Counted from the stretch's first letter, positions 44,031-53,185 are shown. The stretch is DNA of 64,000 nt from Ardenticatenaceae bacterium (GCA_020634235.1 JACKCB010000005.1:167758-231757); one strand, 5' to 3'. Notes: generated by a model from the letters alone, not told the origin. Program-made: numbers and translations.

Positions 44031-44837
44031 CTACCCAAACCGGCCGGTGATATACTGCTCCGTCAGCTCATTATGCGGATTAGTAAAAATCTGCGTGGTT
44101 GGCCCATACTCCACCAGATAGCCAGCGCGATCCTTATCCATGTTCAAGAACGCCGTGAAATCAGAAGCACGGGCCGCCTGCTGCATATTATGCGTGACGA
44201 TGAGAATCGTATAGCGCTGCTTCAGCTCCTGGATAAGCTCCTCAATGCGCAGGGTGGAAATGGGATCCAGCGCCGAGGCCGGTTCATCCATCAGGATAAT
44301 CTCCGGCTTCACCGCAATAGTGCGGGCAATGCACAACCGCTGCTGCTGGCCACCCGACAGCGAGAGACCGCTCTGGCCCAGCTTATCCTTCACCTCATCC
44401 CACAGCGCCGCCTGGCGCAATGACTGCTCCACCAGGGCATCCATATCGCCCTTATAGCCATTGATCCGCGCCCCCCAGGCCACATTCTCATAAATCGTCT
44501 TGGGGAACGGGTTCGGTTTCTGGAAGACCATGCCTACCCGCCGGCGCACCTCCACCGGGTCGACATCACTGTCGTAGATGTTCTTACCCTGAAACAGGAC
44601 CTCGCCTTTCAGGTGCGAACTAGAGACCAGGTCGTTCATGCGGTTGAAAGCGCGCAGCACCGTGCTCTTGCCACAGCCCGACGGCCCGATAAGGGCCGTG
44701 ATCTGGCGCGGTTCAAACTTGAGGCTAACCTCTTTCACCGCCCGAAAATTACCATAGTAGATGTTAACGTTACGGGCTTCTATGGCGTAATGGCCATTGT
44801 CGTTACTTGTTTGCATACCATTTGATGTCTGGCTCAT
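44031..44837 (-). CDS. pstB: Phosphate ABC transporter ATPase PstB
   Basis: A 268-residue ATPase. Walker A ALIGPSGCGKSTVLRAFNRM, signature LSGGQQQRLCIARTIA, Walker B IILMDEPASALDPISTLRIE and H-loop IVTHNMQQAARASDF are intact. The start at 44837 is 4 bp after the pstA stop. It powers phosphate import through PstC/PstA. Confidence 0.97.
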   Translation of the reverse strand: MSQTSNGMQTSNDNGHYAIEARNVNIYYGNFRAVKEVSLKFEPRQITALIGPSGCGKSTVLRAFNRMNDLVSSSHLKGEVLFQGKNIYDSDVDPVEVRRRVGMVFQKPNPFPKTIYENVAWGARINGYKGDMDALVEQSLRQAALWDEVKDKLGQSGLSLSGGQQQRLCIARTIAVKPEIILMDEPASALDPISTLRIEELIQELKQRYTILIVTHNMQQAARASDFTAFLNMDKDRAGYLVEYGPTTQIFTNPHNELTEQYITGRFG

Positions 44838-44841
44838 TTCA

Positions 44842-47064
44842 TTATCCCATTCGTTTGCTGTAGCGGTTCCGGAGCAGAACCGCGGTCGCATTTAGTGTCA
44901 ACAGCAGCACCAGCAGCACAATAATGGCGGCGCCGGCCAGGTTACGGAAGATATCTTGCGGACGGGTGGTCCACTGGTAAATCTGGATGGGCAAAACCGT
45001 GAACTTAGAGAAAGGGCCGGTAGGATCGGCAGTAATGAAGGTGGAAGCGCCAATCACCACCAATGGCGCGGTCTCGCCAACAGCCCGCGACATGGAAAGA
45101 ATCGCCCCGGTAAGAATGCCGGGCAGGGCGTTGGGCAGCACGTGGGCCCAGATTGTCTGCCACCTGGTAGCGCCCAAGGCCAGGCCGGCCTGGCGCAGCG
45201 AGCCTGGCACAGCGCGTATCGCCTCTTGCGAGCTAATGATGATGATGGGCAGGATGAGCAGCGCCAACGTCAGGCCGGCCGAGAGGATGGTGCGGCCGTT
45301 GGCCGTGGCACCTGCTTCAACAACGCCAAAGATGGCCCCGCTGGTCAGCGGCTCCAAGGCGCGCACAAAGACGGCCAGCCCCAACATGCCGTAGATGATG
45401 GAGGGAACGCCGGCCAGGTTGTTGATGTTGGTCTGGATGAGGCGGTTATACCATTTACGCTGGTCGGCATATTCCTCCAGGTAGATGGCCGCGCCCACCC
45501 CCAGCGGAAAGGCCACCAAGATCGTGATGACAATGACCCACACGGAGCCGAGGATGGCGGTGCGCACCCCGGCCAGTTCCGGCACGCTGGACTGCGGGCT
45601 GGCAAGATATTGGCGGGAGAGCCATGATCTGAATTCCAGCTCGGCGCTGGGGAAATTCAGGGCTGTATCGCGCACAATGTCGGCCCGTTGGGTGAGCGAA
45701 GGCCACAGGTACCAGCTCTGCTGAATGGACGGCTGGACCACGCGTTCCTGGACGAGCAGGAAAACGTCTTGCTGGCTGCGTGGCTCGGCGGTACACCCGG
45801 CCGGGGCATCTTCTGCCGCACACAACTCCGCCCACAACGCCGGGTCCTCAAACACCAGCACATCCGCAAAAAAGCGCTGCTCGCGCTCCAGGCGGCGGCC
45901 AACATTGGGCGAGATATTCTCGGCCAGGAGAGCCACCAACGCCTCCTTAGGCAAATCCTCCAGGCGTTCGTCAAAAACCGTCTCCACAAAAAAGTCCAGT
46001 GTCCCGCTGTCACTCGAGGGAATGAAGCGGTAGACAGGCTCTGCCGGCCAGCTATCGTTCACCTCAGACCACGTGCCGGCCGTGGTGAACAACTGCTGCA
46101 ACTCGGCCAGGGTCACACTGCTGACCTGGCTGTTAGCCGGATTGGCCACAACCGCCAGGGCATCCGTGCCAATGCGAATCTCAATCGGTTCGCGGCCATT
46201 AGCCCGGCAGGCTTCATGCTCAAGCTGGTTAATCGGGCGGCTGGCATTGACCAGGTCAACATCGGTACCGGCTTCAAAACAGAAGCTGTTGAAGCCCGCC
46301 CTGGTGCCCACACTCGCCACATTCACCACGCCGGTGAAGCCATCAGCCTGGAAACGCTCGCCCATGCGTGTGGTCACCGGAAAGACGGTGGAACTGCCGG
46401 CCGTGTTGATCGTCCCGCTAACCCCGGCCGGGTCTACCACCGGCAAGCTGTCCAACCCTTGAGCCGCAGCTAAGGTAGCCTCCGCCTGTGACATGGCCTC
46501 GCCCCCGGCCGGGAAATAACCCACCGCCGCCACCACTTCACTGGCATGCGTCAGGTAGTAATCGACAAACGCCGCCACCTCTGGCTTCTGGGCCAGGATA
46601 TCCGCCGTCGTGTAAATGTAGAGCGGGCGGGCCAAAGGATAGGTATCGTTGGCCGCCGTCTCCGCCGACGGCGTCACCCCCTCCACAGCCAACAGCTTCA
46701 AATCATCCACATTAGCAGCGTAATAGGCAAAACCAAAAAAGCCAACCCCGTTGGCCTGCCCGGCGATGCCCTCCGCCAAAACCTGGTCATCTTCGCCGGC
46801 CAACACGTTGTCGGCCGACAACATGCGCTCTTCACGATAATTAAGAACAAGCGTCTCTGGGGGAATAACATTCTGCACCGCCACCAGGCCAAAAGACTGG
46901 TTGACGATGGTGACTAGCAGGATAAGCAAGACAATGATGGCCAGCAAAGCGGCCGCCAAAAAGCCATAGCGCCAGATCAGGCCCCAGCGCTGCCGGCGTG
47001 TAATCTGCTGCTGCATATCCTGCCCGGCCGGGTATTGCCCGCCCGGCTGCGCCTGGTTAATCAT
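44842..47064 (-). CDS. pstA: PstA permease with an inserted, circularly permuted PstS-like domain
   Basis: A 740-residue protein; ordinary PstA is about 290. After TM1 (about 32-57) comes a periplasmic PstS-like region whose halves are swapped. Residues about 83-203 (GVGFFGFAYYAANVDDLKLL, YPLARPLYIYTTADILAQKP, VAAVGYFPAG) match the C-terminal half of the PstS encoded at 48198-49253. Residues about 210-370 (TINTAGSSTVFPVTTRMGER, DLVNASRPI, SDSGTLDFFVETVF) match its N-terminal half. About 480-740 is the PstA permease (QSSVPELAGVRTAILGSVWV, ALGATRWQTIWAHVLPNALP = EAA loop). Ligand-loop residues (GSSTVFP, DSGT) are kept, so it may bind phosphate. It overlaps pstC by the ATGA. Confidence 0.92.
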   Translation of the reverse strand: MINQAQPGGQYPAGQDMQQQITRRQRWGLIWRYGFLAAALLAIIVLLILLVTIVNQSFGLVAVQNVIPPETLVLNYREERMLSADNVLAGEDDQVLAEGIAGQANGVGFFGFAYYAANVDDLKLLAVEGVTPSAETAANDTYPLARPLYIYTTADILAQKPEVAAFVDYYLTHASEVVAAVGYFPAGGEAMSQAEATLAAAQGLDSLPVVDPAGVSGTINTAGSSTVFPVTTRMGERFQADGFTGVVNVASVGTRAGFNSFCFEAGTDVDLVNASRPINQLEHEACRANGREPIEIRIGTDALAVVANPANSQVSSVTLAELQQLFTTAGTWSEVNDSWPAEPVYRFIPSSDSGTLDFFVETVFDERLEDLPKEALVALLAENISPNVGRRLEREQRFFADVLVFEDPALWAELCAAEDAPAGCTAEPRSQQDVFLLVQERVVQPSIQQSWYLWPSLTQRADIVRDTALNFPSAELEFRSWLSRQYLASPQSSVPELAGVRTAILGSVWVIVITILVAFPLGVGAAIYLEEYADQRKWYNRLIQTNINNLAGVPSIIYGMLGLAVFVRALEPLTSGAIFGVVEAGATANGRTILSAGLTLALLILPIIIISSQEAIRAVPGSLRQAGLALGATRWQTIWAHVLPNALPGILTGAILSMSRAVGETAPLVVIGASTFITADPTGPFSKFTVLPIQIYQWTTRPQDIFRNLAGAAIIVLLVLLLTLNATAVLLRNRYSKRMG

Positions 47065-48011
47065 TCATACACCTCTCGGAAGCGTGCCACAATCCGCCGG
47101 CTGAGGATATTCAGACCCAGCGTCATCACAAACAGCAGCAGCGCAATGGCAAAAATGCTGTTGTAATCGATGGAATCATAGGGCAAATCCCCGCCGCTAA
47201 TCCGGACAATGTGCCCGGTCATCGTCTCCGCCGATTCAAACGGGTTTGCCGTCAACTTCGGTCCCGCCCCGGCCGCAATCGCCACAACCATCGTCTCCCC
47301 AATGGCCCGCGAAATCGACACCACAAACGCCGCGGCAATACCCGACAACGCGGCCGGGACCACCACCCGCAGCGCCGTCTCCAACTTCGTCGCCCCCACC
47401 CCATAAGCCGCCTGCCGCAGCGAATCCGGCACCGCATGCAGCGCATCCTCACTCAGAGAACTGACCAGCGGCACAATCAGGATCCCCACAACAATCCCGG
47501 CCGAGGCAGTGTTAAAAATCTGCACCACCTCCGCCCCAAAAATAGCCCGCAGCAGCGGCGTCATAAAGGTCAGCGCAAAATAACCGTAAACCACCGTCGG
47601 CACCCCCGCCAGAATCTCCAGAAGGGGCTTTAGCGTTGCCCTTACCCGCGGCGACGCATACTCACTAAGAAAGATCGCCGTGGCCAACCCCAGCGGCAGC
47701 GCCACCAGCATGGCAATGATACTCACCGTCAAAGTTGCCGTCACCAGGGGCATCACACCAAACTGGTTAATCCGCGGCTGCCATTCCGTCCCCGTAAAAA
47801 ACTCCAACAACGTCACTTCCGGCGTCTGGAAAAAGTGGAACGCCTCCTGAGCCAACACAACCACAATGCCAATCGTCGTCAGCACCGAGATAACGCCGGC
47901 CAAAAAGAGCAATGCTTCAACAAACATCTCGCCAAAGCGCGGCCGCTTGGTCAGGCTAGGCTCCTCCACCCGTGGGGTCGCACCCGTTTCCACCTGCACA
48001 CGACTTGCCAT
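47061..48011 (-). CDS. pstC: Phosphate ABC transporter permease PstC
   Basis: A 316-residue permease with six helices. PstC features: FFTGTEWQPRINQFGVMPLV, ILAGVPTVVYGYFALTFMTP and the EAA loop GVGATKLETALRVVVPAALS. Normal length, without any added domain, in contrast to its partner PstA. RBS GGAGAG. Two hairpins in the pstS-pstC gap may reduce read-through from pstS. Confidence 0.96.
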   Translation of the reverse strand: MASRVQVETGATPRVEEPSLTKRPRFGEMFVEALLFLAGVISVLTTIGIVVVLAQEAFHFFQTPEVTLLEFFTGTEWQPRINQFGVMPLVTATLTVSIIAMLVALPLGLATAIFLSEYASPRVRATLKPLLEILAGVPTVVYGYFALTFMTPLLRAIFGAEVVQIFNTASAGIVVGILIVPLVSSLSEDALHAVPDSLRQAAYGVGATKLETALRVVVPAALSGIAAAFVVSISRAIGETMVVAIAAGAGPKLTANPFESAETMTGHIVRISGGDLPYDSIDYNSIFAIALLLFVMTLGLNILSRRIVARFREVYE

Positions 48012-48063
48012 CAGACACTCTCCTTCGCTCCTCGTCCGCCGCCCCTCTTATCACAAACAGCCT

Positions 48064-48098
48064 GAAGGAGAGGACACCACAACGTAGCCCTCTCCTTC
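48064..48098 (-). terminator. Second hairpin between pstS and pstC
   Basis: GAAGGAGAGG (48064-48073) is perfectly complementary to CCTCTCCTTC (48089-48098). No T-run. Confidence 0.45.
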
Positions 48099-48134
48099 AT
48101 TCATCATGAACAACTGTGCGGCCAGTCTGAACTG

Positions 48135-48176
48135 GGTGGCCAGGCTGCACCAGAAAACAGACACAGCCTGGCCACC
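48135..48176 (-). terminator. Attenuator-like hairpin after pstS
   Basis: GGTGGCCAGGCTG (48135-48147) pairs perfectly with CAGCCTGGCCACC (48164-48176), 13 bp, starting 22 bp after the pstS stop. No T-run. Such stems often protect pstS mRNA and give more binding protein than permease. Confidence 0.6.
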
Positions 48177-48197
48177 TCCTCATTGTTGCCAGCAAAA

Positions 48198-49253
48198 TCA
48201 ATTCATCGCATTGAGCCAGTTCAGCTTCGCCTGGTTCAGCGCATCGTCACTGGCCGGGAAATAACCCACCTCGATGATGTAATCATTCACATAGGTCAGG
48301 AAGAAGTTGATGTAGGCTGCCACCTGGGGCTTCTCCTGCATGATCTGTGCCGTGCTGTAGATGAACAGCGGCCGGGCCAGCGGATACTCGTTGGCATCCA
48401 CGCTCGCCGCCGAGGGGACCACCCCCTCAATCGACAAGGCGCGCAGCTTGTCCGCATTCTGCTCGTAGTAGGCGTAGCCGAAGAAACCAACAGCATACGG
48501 GCTGCCTTCCACACCCTGGACCAGCACGTTGTCATCCTCGCTCAGCTCCAGGTTCGACGCACTCAGGATCGGCTCCGGCACGGATTCAAAGACCGCTTCC
48601 ACGAAGTAGTCGAAGGTGCCGCTGTCGGTGCCGGGAATGTAGCGCAGAATGGGCTCGTTGGGCCAGCTCGGGTCCACGTCCGACCAGTTCTCAGCCGTGG
48701 AGAAGATGAGCGCCAACTGCTCAAAGGACGCATCTTCCAGGAAGTCGTTCTCCTGGCTCACCACCACCGCCAGGGCATCGGTGCCCACGCGGAACTCGAT
48801 AGGCTCGCGCCCAATCGCCTGGCAGCTCTCGACCTCACTATCCTTGATCGCCCGGCTGGCGTTGGAGACGTCCGTCTCGCCCGCCTCGCAGAAGCGCGAG
48901 AAGCCGGCACCACTGCCAATGCTGTCGATGGTGACGCTGCCACCAAAGCCTTCATCCTGGAACAGGTCGGCCATCCGCTCGGCCAGGGGAAAAACGGTGG
49001 AGCTCCCGGCCGAGACAATTGTCCCGTCGACCGCCAGCGGGTCAACGGGCGGCAGGGCCACCACTTCCACAGTCTCGACCACCGTCGTAGGCTCGGAAGG
49101 CACCTCTACAACACGGGTCGCTTCCACAACGCGCGTCACTTCAACCTGGTTTGTCTCGGTGACCACGCGGGTCACCTCGGTTGTTTCTGTCGGGCCACAG
49201 GCAACCAATAAAAGTATCGCCAGCAGCGCAAGTACCAAAACCTTCGATCGCAT
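48198..49253 (-). CDS. pstS: Phosphate-binding lipoprotein PstS
   Basis: A 351-residue lipoprotein: signal with lipobox LLLVACG (Cys 19), then a Thr/Val/Glu linker of repeated 'TRVVE' units (about 24-65) typical of Chloroflexi lipoproteins, then the binding domain: TIVSAGSSTVFPLAERMADL, GSGAGFSRFCEAGETDVSNA, PGTDSGTFDYFVEAVFE, GVEGSPYAVGFFGYAYYEQN, YPLARPLFIYSTAQIMQEKP. RBS GGAGGAG. First gene of pstSCAB-phoU. A GTTAAC array lies 130-170 bp upstream. Confidence 0.96.
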   Translation of the reverse strand: MRSKVLVLALLAILLLVACGPTETTEVTRVVTETNQVEVTRVVEATRVVEVPSEPTTVVETVEVVALPPVDPLAVDGTIVSAGSSTVFPLAERMADLFQDEGFGGSVTIDSIGSGAGFSRFCEAGETDVSNASRAIKDSEVESCQAIGREPIEFRVGTDALAVVVSQENDFLEDASFEQLALIFSTAENWSDVDPSWPNEPILRYIPGTDSGTFDYFVEAVFESVPEPILSASNLELSEDDNVLVQGVEGSPYAVGFFGYAYYEQNADKLRALSIEGVVPSAASVDANEYPLARPLFIYSTAQIMQEKPQVAAYINFFLTYVNDYIIEVGYFPASDDALNQAKLNWLNAMN

Positions 49254-49382
49254 GTATTCTCCTCCAACATGTCATCAATTTTGAGTACGCAGGCCCATGT
49301 TCTCTGGGCACCACAATACGTACAGACTTTCGGTTGTCTGCAGGAGCATATCTGCTGGCGTTTAACGCCCCTTCAAGATGCG

Positions 49383-49421
49383 GTTAACGTTCAGCTATGG
49401 AATTGTTAACGTCTGGTTAAC
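49383..49421. promoter_or_regulatory. PhoP-box array between pstS and the phosphatase gene
   Basis: GTTAAC occurs at 49383, 49405 and 49416; the gap at 49394 (GCTATG) completes an 11-bp period. On the plus strand CATAAT (49448-49453) is a -10 about 26 bp after the array with no -35, the layout of a PhoP-activated promoter for the phosphatase. On the minus strand a TATGCT (49350-49345) could serve pstS. Confidence 0.65.
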
Positions 49422-49430
49422 CCGGCCGGG
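49421..49430. repeat. Example of the CCCGGCCGGG highly iterated palindrome
   Basis: One of about 70 copies counted by eye in 64 kb. This one abuts the last PhoP box. Other exact or extended copies are near 3410, 6670, 9640, 11481, 24363, 32099, 38268, 42170, 49740, 50586, 53425, 59955 and 60432. Inside genes it often encodes Pro-Ala-Gly or Arg-Pro-Gly. Copies are frequently extended to a GC-rich 12-mer (CCCCGGCCGGGG). Confidence 0.9.
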
Positions 49431-49509
49431 TCTCACCCTCACTGTGGCATAATGGGTAGCGGCCGGCGGCGGCCACCAGGCAAATCAAGGCTCACAGGTG
49501 CGAACACGT

Positions 49510-50646
49510 ATGGCTTATCTCCTCCCGGCCGGGGCACTCCTCCTGCTCATCCTCATCCTCACCCCCTTCATCCTGGGCCGGGTCATTACCCGGCGTCAGC
49601 ACCGCTACCAGGCCATCCCCCCAGCACCCGGCCCGGAAACACCCCCCCAAGAGCCAATCCGGGTCACTCGCCGGCCAGACCAAAGCCTGGAGCTGCACTG
49701 GCCGGCCGCTGCGGCTCCACCCCAGGTGGCCATCGGCCCCACCCCGGCCGGGGGCAGCCCCACCCCCCTGCCACCAGACGCCACCCCCGGCCGGGCCACC
49801 TTCCCACCCCAACCCTGGCCACGCCCTTACTTCCACCTCCAGTTCCAGAGCAACCCCTACACCACCCAGCACCGGGTCGTGGCCGAGCGCACCCTGCCCC
49901 TGCGCGGCACCTTCAACTTCCGGGACATCGGCGGGTACGCCACCAGCAATGGCCAGCAGGTACGCTGGGGCCAGGTCTATCGCTCAGCCCTGCTGGCCCA
50001 GCTAAAGGAGCCAGACCAGGCGCTGCTGCACGCGCTGGGCATTCGCCAGGTAATTGATTTACGCACCAGCCAGGAGCGAGAAAAAGCACCCAACCGGCTC
50101 CCGGCCGGGATCATCGACTTGCACCTCCCCCTCTACGAGCGGGACCGCAGCGCATGGGGCACCCTGCGCACCCTTTTGCTCCGGCCGGGGCAGCTAGACA
50201 CCCGCATCCGGCAAGCCTACGTGGCCCAGGTCATCGAGGGACGAGCCACCAGCCTGGGCCAAATCCTCCAGCGCATCGCCGACCCCGCCCAACGCCCCAT
50301 CCTGCTGCACTGCACCGCCGGCAAAGACCGCACCGGCCTGGCCATCGCCCTGCTGCTGCTCGCCCTGGGCGTGCCCGATGAGACCGTCATTGCCGACTTC
50401 ACCCTTAGCAACGCTTACCAGCGCCAGGTCCAGGCCGTTGTCCAACAAGATGTGCAGCGGCTGGCTACACTAGGCGTCGGCAGCCGCAGCCTGCTCCCCC
50501 TGCTCACCGTCTCCGGCGACAACCTGCGCCATGTCATCAGCCACATCCAGCAGCAGCATGGCAGCATTGAGGCTTATTTGCACGGCCCGGCCGGGGTGCC
50601 CGCCCCCACCCTAAACCAACTCCGCGCCCAATTGCTCCTCCGCTAA
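49510..50646 (+). CDS. Membrane-anchored tyrosine/dual-specificity phosphatase-like protein
   Basis: A 378-residue protein with one N-terminal helix (about 2-24), a Pro-rich segment (about 35-115), then a phosphatase domain: LRGTFNFRDIGGYATSNGQQ and the P-loop ILLHCTAGKDRTGLAIALLL (CX5R). This is the Y_phosphatase3 family, which can act on phosphotyrosine, phosphoinositides or other phosphoesters. The start at 49510 has AGGTG 9 nt upstream; a GTG at 49498 is possible. It is divergent from pstS with a PhoP-box array in between, so it is probably induced by phosphate limitation. Confidence 0.85.
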   Translation: MAYLLPAGALLLLILILTPFILGRVITRRQHRYQAIPPAPGPETPPQEPIRVTRRPDQSLELHWPAAAAPPQVAIGPTPAGGSPTPLPPDATPGRATFPPQPWPRPYFHLQFQSNPYTTQHRVVAERTLPLRGTFNFRDIGGYATSNGQQVRWGQVYRSALLAQLKEPDQALLHALGIRQVIDLRTSQEREKAPNRLPAGIIDLHLPLYERDRSAWGTLRTLLLRPGQLDTRIRQAYVAQVIEGRATSLGQILQRIADPAQRPILLHCTAGKDRTGLAIALLLLALGVPDETVIADFTLSNAYQRQVQAVVQQDVQRLATLGVGSRSLLPLLTVSGDNLRHVISHIQQQHGSIEAYLHGPAGVPAPTLNQLRAQLLLR

Positions 50647-52442
50647 TCGGCAAGTGGTTCTGACTCTACAACAGGCAGGGTGAAGTAAAAGCGGCTGCCC
50701 TCCCCCTCCTTACTCCTGGCCCAGATCTGCCCGCCGTGCGCCTGCACAATGTGGCGGGCAATCGCCAATCCCAACCCCGTCCCCCCGCCGCTGCGCGCCC
50801 GGTCCGCCTTGTAAAAGCGCTCAAAAATCCGCGGCAAATCCCCGGCCGGGATCCCCACCCCATCGTCCGTCACCCGCACCAGCAGCGCCCCATCCGCCTC
50901 ACGCGCATCAATCGCAATAGTGCCCCCGGCCGGGGTAAACTTAATCGCATTATGCAGCAAATTGCCCAACACCTGCTGCACCCGCGGCCCATCAATCAAC
51001 ACCAGCGGCAGATCGGCCGGCACATTCACCGTCAGGGCCAGCTCCGCCCGTTCGGCCTGCGGCCGCAGACGTTCCACAACCGGGGCCACCACCGCCGCCA
51101 CCGCCGTCGGGGCCAGCCGCAGCGGCACCCGGCCCGACTCAATCCGCGACAACTCCAGCAGCTCCTCCACCATCTGCGTCAACGCGTCCAGCTCCCGGTC
51201 GGCCAGGTCCAAAAAGCGAACGGCCGCCGGCGGGTCCTCCACCGCGCCATCACGCAGCGTCTCCACCACCGCCTTCAACGAAGCCAGCGGCGTGCGCAGC
51301 TCATGCGAAATGTTGCTGATAAAATCGCGGCGCACCGTTTCCAGCCGGCGCACCGGGGTCAGATTCTGGAAAATAACCAGCAGCGACTGCGCATTGACCG
51401 CCGGCGGGCTGTCAAACAGCGGCGTGACCACCATTTGCAAAAAAAGACCGGCCGGCTCCTTCCCGGCCGGGGCAACCTCAATCGCCGCCACCTGCTGCTC
51501 GCCCGTCTGCCGGCACTGCTGCCACACCTCGATAATGCGATAATGGCGCACCACCTGGGCAAACGACGCCCCCAGCGCCTCCGCGGGCGACGTATTCAGC
51601 ATCCGGCTGGCGGCCGGGTTCAGCAGTTGCACCCGGCCGGAGGCATCCGTAATCAGCACCCCATCCGCCATATGCTCCAAAATCGTGGCCAGCCGCTCCC
51701 GCTCCGTTTGCAGCCCCACCACCTGCTGCCGCAACTGCTCCCCCATGTTGTTAAACGCCTGCGTCAGCGTCCCCACCTCGTCCCGCGAGGTTACATACAG
51801 CCGGGCATCCAGGTCACCATCCGCCATCCGCCGCGCCACCGCCGTCAGCCGCCGCACCGGCCGGGCCGTGCGCTCCGCAATCACCACCGCCAGCGCCACC
51901 GCCACCAGCGCCATCAGGAACGCCGCCGTTAGAATCGTGCCCCGCAGTTGGTTAATCCGGGCCGCCACCTCATCCAGGGGCACCGCCAGGCGCACATACC
52001 CCACCAGCGTTCGCGCCTGCCACACCGGCACCGCCACATACAGCATCTCCGTCGCCAGCGTCTGGCTGTAGCGGATATTGCTGCCCTCGCCGTCCGCCAA
52101 CGCCTGCTGGATCTCCGGCCGGGACAAATGATTCTCCATTTCCGTCCGGTCCTCGTGCGACTCCCCCACCACCGTCCCATCGGCCGCCACCAGTGTCACC
52201 CGCACCGCCAGCGCTTCCGACCACGCCTGCACCTGGGCATCACTGGCCTCCGAGGCCATCCCGTCCCAGTCCGGTCCCACCACATCCGCAATCAACTGCG
52301 CCTGCCGCAGCATATTGGCCTGCAAATTCGCCAGCTCCGCCGTCCGCACCACCTGCGACAGGTAAACAGCCAGGGCACCCATAGCCACCAGGATCAGCAC
52401 CGCATACGGCACCGCAATCCGCCAGCGAATATTACCAAACAT
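50643..52442 (-). CDS. phoR: Phosphate regulon sensor histidine kinase PhoR
   Basis: A 599-residue membrane kinase: TM1 (about 5-28), extracytoplasmic sensor (about 30-155), TM2, HAMP (TARPVRRLTAVARRMADGDL), PAS (LATILEHMADGVLITDASGR), HisKA with phospho-acceptor His in FISNISHELRTPLASLKAVV, and HATPase with LGNLLHNAIKFTPAGGTIAI and DDGVGIPAGDLPRIFERFYK. It follows phoP by 23 bp (GGAGAAGC as RBS), and the pst genes lie downstream, so PhoR is a secure name. It overlaps the convergent phosphatase gene by 4 bp. Confidence 0.93.
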   Translation of the reverse strand: MFGNIRWRIAVPYAVLILVAMGALAVYLSQVVRTAELANLQANMLRQAQLIADVVGPDWDGMASEASDAQVQAWSEALAVRVTLVAADGTVVGESHEDRTEMENHLSRPEIQQALADGEGSNIRYSQTLATEMLYVAVPVWQARTLVGYVRLAVPLDEVAARINQLRGTILTAAFLMALVAVALAVVIAERTARPVRRLTAVARRMADGDLDARLYVTSRDEVGTLTQAFNNMGEQLRQQVVGLQTERERLATILEHMADGVLITDASGRVQLLNPAASRMLNTSPAEALGASFAQVVRHYRIIEVWQQCRQTGEQQVAAIEVAPAGKEPAGLFLQMVVTPLFDSPPAVNAQSLLVIFQNLTPVRRLETVRRDFISNISHELRTPLASLKAVVETLRDGAVEDPPAAVRFLDLADRELDALTQMVEELLELSRIESGRVPLRLAPTAVAAVVAPVVERLRPQAERAELALTVNVPADLPLVLIDGPRVQQVLGNLLHNAIKFTPAGGTIAIDAREADGALLVRVTDDGVGIPAGDLPRIFERFYKADRARSGGGTGLGLAIARHIVQAHGGQIWARSKEGEGSRFYFTLPVVESEPLAD

Positions 52443-52465
52443 AACGCTTCTCCAGCGGCGGCGCC

Positions 52466-53185
52466 TCACCCCTCAAAACGATAGCCAATGCCCCGCACCG
52501 TTACGATGCGCCGGGCGTTAGCCGGGTCTGGCTCTATCTTCTCGCGCAGCCAGCGCACGTGCACATCCACCGTCCGGCTGCCGCCATCATATTCCCAACC
52601 CCAAACCCGCTCCAGAATCAGGTCGCGGGAAAGGGCGATGCCCCGGTTGCGGGCCAGAAAAATGAGCAGGTCATACTCTTTGGGCTTCAGCCGCACCACC
52701 TCGGCCCCCAGGCGCACTTCGCGCCGGCCTTGGTCAATGACCAGGTCCTTAAACACCAGCGGCTGCTCCGACGCCACCACCATTGCCGGCTCATCCTCGG
52801 CCGCTATCTCCTCGCGGATCAGGCGCACGCGGCGCAGCAAGGCCTTTACCCGCGCCAGCAGCTCACGCATGCTAAAGGGCTTGGTCAGGTAATCATCCGC
52901 GCCCATCTCCAACCCCACCACCTTGTCCACCTCTTCATCGCGGGCGGTCAGCATCAGGATGGGCACACTCATCTCTTTGCGCAGCAGCCGGCACACTTCA
53001 AAGCCATCAATACCCGGCAGCATCAGGTCCAGCAGAATAAGGTCGGGCGCTTCATCCCGCGCTAACTGCATCCCCTGGTAACCATCGGCCGCGGTGAACA
53101 CGCTGTAACCCTGGCGCTGCAAATTGTAGGCCAGGGTCTCGCGCAAGGTCACGTCATCTTCAACAATCAGTACACGATAGTTCAT
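52466..53185 (-). CDS. phoP: Phosphate regulon response regulator PhoP/PhoB
   Basis: A 239-residue OmpR-type regulator: receiver with VLIVEDDVTLRETLAYNLQR (acidic pocket), phospho-acceptor Asp in PDLILLDLMLPGIDGFEVCR, Lys in DDYLTKPFSMRELLAR; winged helix with LKPKEYDLLIFLARNRGIAL and GSRTVDVHVRWLREKIEPDP ending in RGIGYRFEG. Start at 53185; the longer frame is unsupported. Its likely sites are the GTTAAC arrays near phoU and pstS. Confidence 0.95.
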   Translation of the reverse strand: MNYRVLIVEDDVTLRETLAYNLQRQGYSVFTAADGYQGMQLARDEAPDLILLDLMLPGIDGFEVCRLLRKEMSVPILMLTARDEEVDKVVGLEMGADDYLTKPFSMRELLARVKALLRRVRLIREEIAAEDEPAMVVASEQPLVFKDLVIDQGRREVRLGAEVVRLKPKEYDLLIFLARNRGIALSRDLILERVWGWEYDGGSRTVDVHVRWLREKIEPDPANARRIVTVRGIGYRFEG

